A DNA stretch of 64,000 bases from Anarhynchus alexandrinus (taxonomy: Eukaryota; Chordata; Aves; Charadriiformes; Charadriidae): contig VUYV01000008.1 in assembly GCA_008711295.1 (NCBI GenBank), forward strand, positions 2,633,144 to 2,697,143. The letters are read 5' to 3'. The position numbers and the translations under genes were made by a program. The notes beneath the pieces were generated by a model. The model was not told the origin of the DNA, ran no database searches, and saw only the letters and a list, made by a program, of their open reading frames with translations. Shown in pieces: positions 13,096 to 24,038 of this stretch. Position 1 is the stretch's first letter; each line of letters begins with the position of its first letter.

Positions 13096-13213
13096 CCGGT
13101 CTAGTGGAAGGTATCCCTGCCCAGGGGACTAGATTGAACCAGATGATCTTTAAGGTCCCTTTTTGAACTAGATGATCTTTAAGGTCCCTTCCACACCTAA
13201 ACCATTCTATGCC
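13096..13213 (+). mobile_element. CR1 LINE 3' tail fragment with internal duplication
   Basis: This is the 3' end of a CR1 retrotransposon in plus orientation. It reads through the familiar GGTCTAGTGG, AGATGATCTTTAAGGTCCC and ACCATTCTATG segments shared with the copy at 24.9 kb. The element is severely 5'-truncated, as usual for CR1. A 29-bp segment beginning GAAC(C/T)AGATGATC is present twice in tandem, at about 13136 and 13165. The other CR1 copies here lack this, so it points to a local slippage duplication after insertion. Confidence 0.85.
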
Positions 13214-13486
13214 AGAAGCACAGTCACTCCCTCTGGGACCTGCTCCCAGATAATCACCCTACACCTGGAGCCCCTGAAGGTGTGATGGACCTCTTCAAGT
13301 GTTCACAGCTGCTTAGTATCCAGAGCTAATCAGGTCCCACCTGACTCTTCTTGTTTCCATGATGATGGGAAGGGGGCAAAGAAGAGCAATATGGAGAAAA
13401 GTCTTGCTGTGGGGTTGGGTTTGCTTAGTGGGTGCTCAAGGCCATGTGTTCCCAGCCTGATGTCTCCTGTGCCTTCTCGCCCGCAG

Positions 13487-13659
13487 CCCCCCGTGCCCGG
13501 GAGCCATGAGCCACCTTCAGCACCCGCAGAGCCGCTGGAGCAGCCCCCCAGCCGCAGCCCCCCGGTGCTGCTAGGCTTCCCCGCTCCCCCAGCAAGGCGC
13601 CTGTCGCTAGCGGGGAGAACCTGCTGCGCCCGCACCCAGCCTCCAGCATCCTTCCCAAG
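13487..13659 (+). other. Exon-like block between acceptor and donor sites, unassigned
   Basis: A pyrimidine-rich run ending CCGCAG at 13481-13486 and a strong donor AAG|GTAAGG at 13660 bound a 173-base block. From 13487 one frame is open throughout: a Pro- and Ser-rich 57 codons running on from an upstream open frame. An alternative, better-looking acceptor CTTCCCCGCTCCCCCAG ends at 13592. It would give a 67-base exon whose second frame reads KAPVASGENLLRPHPASSIL then PK, a plausible low-complexity protein segment ending on a codon boundary. I do not recognise either peptide. No partner exon is established, so this could be a real coding exon, a non-coding RNA exon or a decoy. Confidence 0.25.
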
Positions 13660-16600
13660 GTAAGGACCGCATCCTTTCTGCCTGGGGAAGCCGGGTGGTT
13701 TCTTGGGGTGGCTGCATCTCCTGCCTTGCCTGGGTGGGCACGGTTCCCCTGCAGTCTGCTCCTCTCCCTCGGACTAGCCAGGCGAACAAAGCACCGGGTC
13801 AGAGGTGAGAAATGCCCTTGTCTTGCAATTAAAAAGTGATTTTTAAGGTGGGGGTAGCTTCCGATGTAACCCGGTGCTTGCAGACCGTGTCCCATCTGTG
13901 AATTTGGGAGGCAGACTGGGCTGGAGCCCAGCTTGGGTGGGACTGGTGCCTTGTGTCTGCCTCGGCTTCCCTGATGGACTTCTGAGGATAATTGTCTATA
14001 ATTTGCCTCTTAACGATGCTCTGGAGGCTTCCCAAGCATGCGCTGCCTTTCCTCCCGCTGTAAAAGGCCTTTGGGGTATTTTGGAGGCTTCCTGCGGCGG
14101 GGAGCAAGGGGTGGATGGTGGGTGGTGCGGGGTGGAGCGGCTGAGCCCCCGTCCCAGTGAAACACCCCCATTTGCACTTTGCAGTGGAGTTTTTTTTTAA
14201 GGTTAAAGAAGTAAAGCTTGGTTTGTGGGGAGTGAGCCGGGGCTGAGGCTTGTGTGGGGCTGTCCACCCTCGCGATGGGTGCAAAATCGGTCTTCCCGGC
14301 TGAGGGGTGGAAATCAGGTGTAGAAAGCAAAAAACTCGATTTCTGGGATCGTCTGGGGGTTTTGAAGTTTTGGGGCCTCTCATTTTCAAGCTTCTCCTTG
14401 CAAACGGAGGCATTGGCTCTGCGCGGTAGTGTAGGGGTATCGTGGTTTCTCCACGCGTGTGTAATCCCCTGCGCGGGGAGCTGGGATGCGGAGGAAGACA
14501 CGGATGTCACCAACATATCATGGATGAGGGCACAAGCCCCCCTGTTTTGGGAGGTCTGCAGGAGGGTCGCAGCGGCCCCTTTGAGCTAAAAACATAAGTC
14601 AGAGCTGAGGCCTGGCTTGTCCTGATTCCCTTTGGGATCTCTCTGCCTGCACCTCTGGAGCTGGGATGCTCCAGCCGGGGCCGGTTAGCGCTGCGGAGGC
14701 TGACACCCTCCGCCGTAAATATCCAGCCTGCTCTAATCCTCCCGGGGAGCTCCGGCGCTGCTGTTTTCCTGAGAGTTATTTGACTTTCTGGGTTGCGCTT
14801 CTCAGACAAATGGCTTTTAAATAAAACCCTCTGCTAACTCGTTAGGCCTCCTGTCCAGGTCACTTCCTGCATGGGTGATTTATAGGGCTGCTTTTAACAT
14901 TTTATTAACTTTATATCGCCGGGGGCCGGTCAATCGGAGTCTATCCCATTAGCTGCGGTGAGTGGCCGCCCGGGGCATCGGGCTCTCGGGCAGCCTCCCT
15001 CGCTTCTGGGGAGTCCGCCGTGCTCCGAGAGCGACTGCAGGGATGGGGAAGAACAGGAGGAGGATTCAGATAAGGAGGAATAGATCTGGGACGAATATGT
15101 GGATCGCAGAAGGGTTAAGGAGATAATGGGGCTTGTGATCGTATCTGGGGAGCTGCCTTATCTCCTGCTGTTGGTGTACGTTCTCTCGGCCACATCTCAC
15201 GCTGGACCGTGCCGCAATGGGAGAGGAGCATCAGGACTTGGTGAGGAGGTGGCTGCTCCAGACCGATCCCAGTAGGGTATCGCTGCCGGAGCCTCCCTGA
15301 GCACCCACCCTGGGTTTGATGTGCCTGTATTAAACCCTTCCTGCAGCAATGCTAGAGACAGAGCCTTCCTCCTTACCTAGCGCAGGCACGAGCCCCTTTA
15401 GCCCCCAAGGATGCTAAATCTATGCCCCTGGGGATGCTAAATCCCAAGCCCCAATCCATGGGGCTGCTCCCAGGGGGCCTTGAGTCCTCTTCCCTCCCAT
15501 GTCAAACCCTCCTCTGCAGCTCCTTGCCCCTTTGAGCAGAGCCAGCTCTGGATGAGTCCTGCGGTGCCCGGCGGTGGGGTGAGCCCCCGCACGCAGGAGG
15601 CTGCCGGGTGCCGCTGGGGGCTGAGCGAGCAGCGACCGCTCCGGCTGGGAAATCCAAACGAGACGGAGATCGTAAGTGATGCGAGGCTGCAGCAGCAGCT
15701 TTGATTATCTCCGGTTTTGTTGCTGCTGCCTCCCTCCCTCCCCATGCCCTGTCTTTGTTCCACCCGTGCTCGGAGATGTTATTCAGTGGAGTTTTCCAGC
15801 TCTTGGTAACAGGGGAAAAAAAAAAAAGAACCCACCCCGAACTCCTGCACAACCAGAGCTAATGAGCTCTCTCTGGAAATAAAAGCATCCTGAGGACAGC
15901 CTTGCCATACAGAACAACCCGTTCTGCTCCGGCCACTGCCTCTGAGTGATGGCCCAGTGCGGGGCTGTTGGGAGCTGAGTGGAGCTGTCACCTCCCATCC
16001 TTCCCCCCCCCCCAACCCATCGCCCGTGTGAGGCACTGAGAGAGCCACATAGTGGTTTGCTCTGCAGTGGGGACGGGGATTTGGAAGTGTTTGTCTGACA
16101 CCCTGATGCAGAGCCCATCACCTTGTGCATGCTCATAAGGAGGGAACGCACGTCCCCATGGGTCAGGAGCAGCTTTAATGGGCTTGGAAAGAGATTTGGG
16201 TGATGCCCCGGCTCCCGTCACCGGCTGGGCATTCCCAGGGGTAGATGGGTGCGAGGAGGTGGGCTTGCTGCAGCCCCAGGGGGGCTGCGGGGAGAGCAGA
16301 CCGGTAGTCCCCGCGGGCTGTCGAGGTTGTCAGGCGTGTGGCCAGTAGGGAATTTATCTCGCAGCAAAGCCGGCATCTGAAAGCCATCGCTTCTGATGTG
16401 CCCATGATTTGCTGAAACCTGCATCTCCTTTGTCATATTTCTGTCTGTCTCTGCCTCAAATCCCAGAGCAAAGACTGAGAACTTGCTCACAGAGAAGAGC
16501 GGGGATTTTTTTTTTATTATTTTTTATTTCTTTTTTTTTTTCCTTCCTCCACCTTTAAATATTTATTCTGAGCTCTCAAGATATGCACGCCGTGATCCGG

Positions 16601-17355
16601 GGAGCCTGCCTGCGTGCTGGCAGCATCTCCTGCACGGCGGAGGTGGGGGCTGGCTGCCTTCTTTCCCTGCTCCTGTGCCAGCACCGGGTCCAAGAGGAGT
16701 GATGGGGAAGGGGGGTTCACCTCTCCCCACCTGGGAACAAAACCCCAGCCCCGCTGAAGCACTGCGCACAGAAGGGTTGGGGTTCTGCGCTGCTTTTGTG
16801 GGGAAGGGGCTGAGATGGAGGTAAAAGCAGGCTGGTCCCTCTAATGAGCTCCATCACTGGGGTGGCACATCCCGAATGGCACCAACCCCTCCGTTACCCT
16901 GCCTGACTTTCCCAGTACCCGGCAGCACGCCGAGAGCTGCCGCTGGAGGCTTTGCCTCTCGTCTTTACGGTTTGTCCTGGGCTCTCAAGGTCGTGCGGGT
17001 AACTGGAGCGACGCCGCCGGCCTCGGCTTTGCATCCTGAGCTGCCGTGCTGCGCTCGGCTGCGGGTTTGGGCCCCCCTCCCTTTCTCTTGCCTTGCTCTA
17101 CTTTCCCAAGCCCTTCCCGCTGCTGCCGCTCGGCTACACGGATTGAGGAGCAGGGCTGGTGGCGGAGAGCAGTGGCTGCAGAGATGGTCCTGTGCGTCCC
17201 GGTAAAAGGGGAGATGGAGTCCCCGGGGGCTGCAGCCACCACCCTCCGAGCACTTCCCTGGAAGGTGGTTCTCCCGCAGAGCTGGGTCACCTCTGGCTCT
17301 GCCATAGGGGTGTCTAGATGAAGGGAGAGGGGTTTTGCATCTTCTCGCTGGAGCT
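13660..17355. other. Non-coding stretch, no gene recognised
   Basis: Contains an AT-richer block at about 14800-14950 with TTTATAGG- and TTAACTTTATA-like words and a group of GATA motifs at about 15060-15175. A T-rich low-complexity tract sits at about 16508-16545. A donor-like ATC|GTAAGT occurs at about 15671 but has no convincing acceptor upstream. No domain-bearing frame was seen. Confidence 0.5.
15064..15170. promoter_or_regulatory. Cluster of GATA-type motifs
   Basis: AGATAAG near 15067, AGATAA near 15120, a reverse-orientation TATCT near 15145 and CTTATCT near 15158 all fall within about 105 bases. GATA zinc-finger factors bind WGATAR, and clusters of such sites are common in enhancers. 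The words are short and can cluster by chance, so this is only a candidate regulatory segment. Confidence 0.25.
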
Positions 17356-17360
17356 CAAGT

Positions 17361-17834
17361 ATAATAGAATGATTTGGGTTGGAAGTGACCTTAAAGATCA
17401 TCTAGTTCCAACCCCCCTGCCATGGGCAGGGACACCTCCCACCAGCTCAGGTTGCTCCAAGCTCCGTCCAGCCTGGCCTTGAACACCTCCAGGGATGGGG
17501 CAGCCATGGCTTCCTCAGAGTGAAAAGCTTCTTCCTAATATCTATTTTAAATCTCCCCTCTTCCAGCCTGAAGCCATTCCCCCTTGTCCTATTGCTACAT
17601 GCCCCTGTAAGAAGTCCCTCTCCAGCTTTCTTGTAGGCCCCCTTCAGATAGTGGAAAGCTGCTAGGTCTCCTCTTCTCCAGGCTCAACAACCCCAGCTCT
17701 CTCAGCCTGTCCTCATAGGAGAGTTGCTCCATCCCTCTGATCATCTTCGTGGCCTCCTCTGTACCTGCTCCAACAATGTCCTTCTTATGTTGTGGTCTCC
17801 AGAGCTGGATGCAATATTCCAGGTGTGGTGGTGG
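17361..17834 (-). mobile_element. CR1 LINE fragment, 5'-truncated, minus strand
   Basis: Read on the minus strand, this is the last roughly 470 bases of a CR1 element. It covers the C-terminal end of the ORF2 reverse transcriptase region and the short 3' UTR, with the 3' end at the low-coordinate side near ATAATAGAAT. The octamer tail is eroded, and frame disruptions mean no long coding frame remains. Similarity to the CR1 copies at 21.4 and 24.0 kb is obvious by eye in the segments CTCTTCTCCAGGCT and CAGAGCTGGA. It is an inert insertion. Confidence 0.92.
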
Positions 17835-17839
17835 TTAAC

Positions 17840-20800
17840 TTCTAGCAGAAAGGCTGGGAGCAGGTTTCTCAGCAGCTCTGCGAGGGACGGGAGGATCTCT
17901 GCCTTTCCAGGCGAGCACACAAATCGCTACCTCTGCCTCCGGCTGCCGCCGCCCAGGCGACCCGCTCAGCAGCTGGCACTCATCGGCAGAGAGCCTGGTC
18001 CCCGGCCATGCCCTGCAGCGGTGCCAGCCACGGGCTCCCCGGGACCTGCAAGCGTGGGGGCACTGATGCAGAAAATCCTCTGCAGAGGTCCAGGATCGGA
18101 GGGCAGGTGCAGCTCTGCCTTGAAACCAGCACGTAGCCAACGGCAAGGGGAGACAATAGCTGATAGAGTGGCTTTTTTTTTATTTTTTAAATTTTTTCTT
18201 TTAAGGAGACATAAATGCAAGCTAAACTCCAGTTAAGCTGCAAAGCGGTGAGGTTGGGACCGCGGCGGTGGTCTCTTGAGCTGCTTTTCCCACGCCTGCC
18301 TGTACCCGCCGCGAGTCGGCAGCGGGACCGGCCCTCTCAACTCCCACTGAATTTCAGAGCAGAACAGCCTCGTTAGCAGGAAAAGTTTCACCAAGATAAG
18401 TTACTGCTGCTGTAAGAAGTGCAATTATCTATCTCTTTTTCTGCCATTGCACCTGTGAGCGTTGGAAGTTTGCTGCTCTTACACCGTGTCACAGCAGAGC
18501 TCTCGCGCGGCGGAGGGCGCTGCCAAGAGAAAAAGTTCAATTCTCGCAAGGACGTTTTTGGGGAAGGAAGCTCTTGTTATGGGTGTGCTCCTGCTTGGTT
18601 GTCTCTAACCAGTTGTTGGCAGTAACTTATTAGCCAACGGTTGGGATAAGTCATATTTCATAAAATCAGCCAGGAAAAAAGAGTGCTGATTAATTCTTTT
18701 TAATGCACAATGGTGAGCGGTGTGCCTTGGTGCAAGGCAGACTGACTTTTTAGAGTGATTCATGGATATTTCCTATGGAAAAAAATCACCTTTGTGGGGG
18801 ATTGCTGGTGTGCGGGGTGCCTGCTTGCCTTCGTGAGTAATTCCCCCCAAGAAAGCACCGGGGTGTGGAAAAACGATGAACTTCTCTGCGGGAACTGCAG
18901 GGGGGGACTTGAGAGGGAGGAAGGGTGTGCTTGGCTCTACCACCGCAGCCGATGACTGTATCCCTTTGAAGAGCACCACAGGAGGTGGGGGGAGTGGGAA
19001 TTTCACCGCCAGAAATGCTGAACGAGATGAATCTCGAGGAGGAGAAAAAAAAAAATAAAAAAAAAAATAGCAGAGCCGTGATGCCTAAGCGAGGTCGGTT
19101 GGGACCAGCTGATGCTCCCCCTTGCAACGTGCTGCAGCGCTCCTCCAGCAAAGCGAACACCCGAGGAGAAGCGTGTCCCGGCATCGTTCGTCCCTATTTA
19201 ACTCGGGTTTTCTTCATTTCCAGCACCTTGACTTTGTGCTGGGAAGCCGGCCAGCCTCCGTGGTCCTCCGTGCCATGGGGATGCGGGGGCACGGGGCGGG
19301 AGCGTGGCGCAGGGAGGCGGCGGCGTGTGGCTGGAGGTGTAGCGTGCGTGCGTTTGTGTGATGCTGCTATTTTGTTTTAAAAAACAGCCCGGGGTGGGAT
19401 GGGGAAATGCCTGGCCAGGCACTAGTCATAGGTGTGAGCAGCGCCTGCGCTTTGGAGGCGGCGCTGGGGGCGGCAGTGGCCCTCGCTGCAGCGTTGGGGG
19501 TTGTTTTTTAGTTTGGAGCTGGAAGTTAAAAAGAAAAAAAGAAGAAGAAGAAGGAAAAAAAAAAAGTAGTAGTAGTTCTGCTGAGCCTAAACTTGAAACT
19601 TAATTTGGTTTCTTGGTGAGTTGTGTGGTGGGTGGTTTTTTTTTTTTTTTGTGACTGGTCTTGGTGAAAAATGCAGGTATTTGGCCAAAACCTTGAGTTT
19701 CGCAGCATGGGAAAGGGAAGCCGGCACCACGGTGGGAGAGGCTGGTGTAGAGACAGAGTTGGGAAGGACGATGAAGGAGAAGTCAGCCCGGCGGTGGGTC
19801 CAGCCCCGGGAAGCCATAGGCAGGCTGACACATCCCTTGGAGCGGTAACACCCCACGGCAGCGTGGCTCTGCCCATCAGATACCCACCTGGGTTCCCCTG
19901 TCCCCGCAGGGGCTGCGTTCCCAGAGGAGCGTGCCACCTCCTCCGTCTCCAGCCCTCCCCCAGTGCCGTGCCCATCCCGTATTCATTGCGATGCCCCTGT
20001 ACTTCTCTGAGCCCAATATACTTTGAATTACTGCTCATCTATTCCTCTTGACATCCTCTTGCTCATAACTAGGGAGCCTGCATTACCCGTTTGCACATCT
20101 GTCAAACTGCGTGTTCCTTGGCCATTTCCAGAGATACATAAAATTGCCCGTGGTTATGACATTATTGACAACCCCCCCCCCATCTCCTTCCCCCTCCCCG
20201 TGCCCAAATGGCTGCCTCGCTTTATGAGGATTGATATTTGGGCAGTAAATATTTTAGAGCCTCATCTGATGAGCATGTCTGTGCGGGTGAATACATTTCT
20301 GGCTGAGGGCAGATGTTGGAGCTATCTTCGTTGCAAACGCGGGGCCTTGGCTTTCTCTCTCCAGCCTCGCCGCATCGCTGTCATCTCTCTCCAGCTGCCT
20401 TTGCCTGGTGGGGGGGGAAAAAGGGGAATTGGAGGGAAAAAGCCAAGCAGGGAAGGACTGGGGCTGGCTGGGCTGGCAGAGCTCTGCTGGGGACGTTGGG
20501 TGTCAATGGCGCATCGCCGCACCTTCCCCATGGTGGGCTCCCCATGTCCATCACCAGCAGGATTGAATTTCTACGGGCACGGTGTTTTCCTTTCCCAAAC
20601 CCAGGGAAGCCACCAATTCCTGCTGTGATGGACAAGTAGTTTCAGCCCTTTTGGGGAAAAAAAAAACCAAACAAAAAAACCCGCCAAAACAAAAAACCAA
20701 GCGTCAGGCTGTCTGTGGTTTCTGAGGGATATATTTTGACTCAGCTGTTCTGAAAAGCCGCTTCATCTCCCAAAATTTCAAAACGCACTTCAGTAAATGC

Positions 20801-21350
20801 CTCTGAAGAGAAAACAACTTGGGAACAACGCAGCCTGGGTGACCTGAACAATATATGTATTTTTTATTTTTTATCTTTCTGAGAAAAGCAAAGGAGCCCA
20901 TTTTCAGTTCCTCAAAATGATTTGCTCTCTTTTCCTCAAATCAGCAAAACAAAAAAGCGTTGTCTGATTCCTGCGGAAGAGAAGAAGCAGATGCAGGTCC
21001 TGCAGAGCGAGCCGGTGCCAGGCTGGGCTGCAGCCGGCTGCTGTTCCGGGGGTCTCCGCTTGGCTTGGGCTGCCTCTCGGGTGGGGGCAATTCCTCGGAG
21101 GCGTTTCCAGGCTCCTGAGCAGGGTACTGAGTGCTGGGCTGGGACTCCCCCGCCGAGGGAACTGGGGTGAGGTGATGTGGGGGCTGGTGGGCTGGCACCC
21201 CCACCGGCGTGTTCTCGGTGGGTAGGTGTCTTTTCTCCTCACCCTCTTCACTTGCTGATGGGGGAACAATGTGCAAAGGGGACTCGGCAGCGTCGCTAGA
21301 TTGTTAGGGGCAGGGAGTAGGATGGAGCATTTCTGGGTGCTGCTGCTTGG
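17840..21350. other. Non-coding stretch, no gene recognised
   Basis: Contains a GATA-type pair at about 18394-18434 and an AT-richer block at about 18600-18720. Purine tracts with GAA repeats lie at about 19525-19567. Further AT-rich islands lie at about 20000-20310 and 20720-20960, with an A- and C-rich low-complexity stretch at 20655-20700. A short poly-C lies at 20172-20181. A frame of 201 codons from about 20023 crosses the first AT-rich island but has no recognisable domain. Confidence 0.5.
20000..20310. other. AT-rich island, candidate conserved non-coding element
   Basis: The block is AT-richer than its flanks and of high complexity except for a short C run. It holds the phrases GATACATAAAATTG, GGATTGATATTTGGG and AAATATTTTAGAG. 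A plus-strand frame stays open across it, but I see no splice sites or domain. The candidate label rests only on composition contrast and complexity; conservation was not tested. Confidence 0.35.
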
Positions 21351-21354
21351 GGTT

Positions 21355-22552
21355 TGAATCCCAGAATGGTCAGGGTTGGAAGGGACCTCTGGAGATCATC
21401 TAGTCCAACCCCCTGCCAGAGCAGAGTCACCTAGAACATGTTGGACAGGAATGCATCCATGTGGGTTTTGAAGATCTCCAGAGAAGGAGGCTCCACAACC
21501 CCTCTGGGCAGCCTGTTCCAGTGCCCTATCACCCTCAGTGTAAAGAAGTTTTTCCTCGTGTTGAGATGGAATTTCCCATGTTCCCAGTTTGTGCCTGTCG
21601 CCCCTTGTCCTGTCTCTGGGCACCACTGAAAAGAGTCTGGCCCCATCCTCTTGCCACCTGCCCTTTAGATACTGATAAGCATTGATGAGATCCCCTCTCA
21701 GCCTTCTCTTCTCCAGGCTGAACAGCCCCAGGGCTCTCAGCTTTTCCTCATAACAGAGATGCTCCAGTCCCCTGAGCATCTTTGTAGTCCTCCACTGACC
21801 TTTCTCCAGCAGTTCCCTAACCTTCTTGAACTGGGGAGCCCAGAACTGGACGCAGTGCTCCAGATGTGGCCTCACCAGGGCAGAGTAGAGGGGGAGGATG
21901 ACCTCCCTCGACCTGTTGGCCGCACTCTTCATGATGCACCCTGGGAAACCATTTGCCGTCTTGACCACAAGGGCACATTGCTGGTTCATGGTCAACTTGT
22001 CCTCCAGAACTCCTGGGTCCCTCTCTGCAGAGCTGCTTTCCAGCAGGTCAACCCCTAACCTGTACCAGTGTGTGGGATTATTCCTCCCCAGGTGCAGGAC
22101 CTTACTCTTGCCCTTGTTGAACTTCATTAGGTTCCTCTCTGCCCAACTCTTCAGCCTGTCCAGGTCTTGCTGGTGTGTCAGCCACCCCTTCCAGCTTTGT
22201 GTCATGAGCAAACTTGCTGACGGTACACTCTGTCCCCTCATCCAGGTTGTTGATGAATATGTTGAACAGTCCTGACCCCTGGCGAACACCACTAGCTGCA
22301 GGCCTCCAACTGGACTCTGTGCCGCTGATCACAACCCTCTGAGGTCTGCCATTCAGCCAGTTCTCAATCCACCCCACTGTCCACTCATCTAACCCACACT
22401 TCCTAAGCTTACCTATGAAGATGTCATGGAGACAGTGTTAAAAGCCTTGCTGAAGTCAAGGTAGACAACGTCCTCTGCTCTCCCCTCATTCACCCATCCA
22501 GTCATGCCATCATAGAAGGCTATCAGATTGGGCAAGCATGATTTCCCCTCGG
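21355..22552 (-). mobile_element. CR1 LINE, long 5'-truncated copy with broken ORF2
   Basis: On the minus strand about 1.2 kb of CR1 is present, from within the reverse transcriptase region of ORF2 to near the 3' end. Recognisable segments in order are [11 protein letters not shown], an SKFAHDTKL catalytic-box region, [35 protein letters not shown] and [20 protein letters not shown]. In CR1 the catalytic box is FADD; here codons 22201-22212 encode FAHD, so an essential Asp is lost. There is also a short deletion after SGVxQGS, and the frame changes between about 22292 and 22100. This copy cannot encode an active enzyme. The tail at 21355 lacks a clear octamer. Confidence 0.95.
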
Positions 22553-22559
22553 TCACTGA

Positions 22560-24038
22560 AGCTGTTGCACAGGCAAGGGGGGTGCCTGAGGTGGTAGGTG
22601 GATTTTCAGGGGTGCTCTGTGGGCCAGAGCCACCTTTTTGGGGGCAGTATTACTGGCACTGGTACCATGGTGTGGGTGTTTGCCAGTCTGCTCTACCTCT
22701 TGCACCCGGTTTGCTCATGCGAGGCGAGATCTGCAATGTGGAGGAGCTAATCCGTATGGGAGAGAGCTGCGAAGGTGCTGGGGAGAAGAGAGGGTTGCCC
22801 AACTCTGCTCGCAAGGGTTTGTGTCTCCGTCTCCAAAAGGCCTCGCTGCAGGAGCAGCGCGCCGAGGTGAGGAGTTCAGCGGCCTCATTTACTTGCCGAT
22901 GAAGGATGCTGCCCCGGCTCTGTCCAGTCTGCTTTTTTTTTTTACGGCAATATAGTATCTATTTATTTATGATTTCCGTGGGTGGTGTTTTGGATGATCT
23001 ATTGAGCCAGAGTGAGATATTTTGAGGCACAGCGAGATATTTTAAAAACATCTCATCACTCTGGAAATATCCATGGTGCGATAGCTGCGTATTAGTCATT
23101 CGGAAAGGGAGTGATTTCAATGAAAGAAAAAACATTTCATCTTGTCAGAGCATTTTCACTCACTGTCTGCCAGGCAGCTGCTGTCAGGCTTCAGTCTCTG
23201 TGGCTGGTTTTACTCTTCTCGGGCTATGCCTTTTATTTTATTTTCTAACAAGAAATAAAATAAACCCTCTAATGGATATTGGTAGCTATGAACTCATCAA
23301 TTGTCGGTAAGAAAGAGCCTTTAAAAAGACGCAATAAACCCTCTTTGCACTGGATTATTTCCAGCGGGATTATTTCTCCCGGGGACTATCTCCATTTGGA
23401 AGGAGAAACTCCTCCTCCAGGTATTGGACCTTGAACAAAAGCCCCTGCCTCCGACATGATTTATCCCCCTGGAAAGCGGGAGTAACTCCAATACTCTTGC
23501 GCACCAGCTGGGGATGCAGAATTAGGCTCACGGAGAACAGGAGGAGAGATGGTTTTCTCCTAGGAGGGGGGAAAAAAAAGCAAAACAAAAACCCCTAAAA
23601 TCTGTAAGAAAACACAAATGATGAGGCCCCATCCTGCAAGGGAAAACAGCGCAAAGCCGTTCAGCAAATCAAAAGACAAATGAGCTGTAAAAAAAAAAAA
23701 CCAAACCAACCACCACTGTGGTAGGGGAGATTTTCACTTGGAGGGAATCCGCCATAAATCACCTAATATTCAGCTTTGCGCTGCCGTTTGGGAAAAGGTT
23801 CATCATATTCTACTGGTCTCTGCTCTACTTTATGTGTATCTATAGCTGAGGTTTCTATAGCGCAGCCCACGTGCCTCAGGGATGCGGCGGTTCGGCCAGG
23901 ATGCTCCCATCCAGTTTGATCGTTCCCCGTGATCAGACCACGAGTAATTACGCCGTGAGTACTATGCGCTGTTGCTTTGCAGGACACAACTGTAGATAAC
24001 TGCTTAAACAACTAAAAGTTATCCCTTGGTGGTTAAAT
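22560..24038. other. Spacer between two CR1 copies, with AT-rich island
   Basis: From about 22560 to 22920 the sequence is GC-rich and featureless. From about 22930 to 24030 it is distinctly AT-rich and complex, apart from A runs near 23690 and 23570. It holds words such as ATTTATTTATGA, GAGATATTTT and AATATTCAGC. No frame of note crosses it. A single-copy AT-rich kilobase flanked by two repeats could be a conserved regulatory block; this is inference from composition alone. Confidence 0.4.

Noticed and set aside
14405..14478. tRNA-like sequence (GGTAGTGTAGGGGTATC)
   Set aside because: The start resembles a tRNA A box, but there is no B box GGTTCRANNCC at the right distance and no cloverleaf pairing.
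15480..15704. Open frame before a GTAAGT donor-like site at 15671
   Set aside because: There is no acceptor with a pyrimidine tract at a sensible distance, and an overlapping minus frame is equally long.
21345..21362. GGTTTGAATCCC resembling a tRNA T arm
   Set aside because: No A box or acceptor stem lies upstream; the words overlap the eroded end of a CR1 insertion.
21396..22292. 298-codon minus-strand frame as a host gene
   Set aside because: Its sequence is CR1 ORF2 reverse transcriptase with a lost catalytic Asp and frame breaks; it is a dead transposon.
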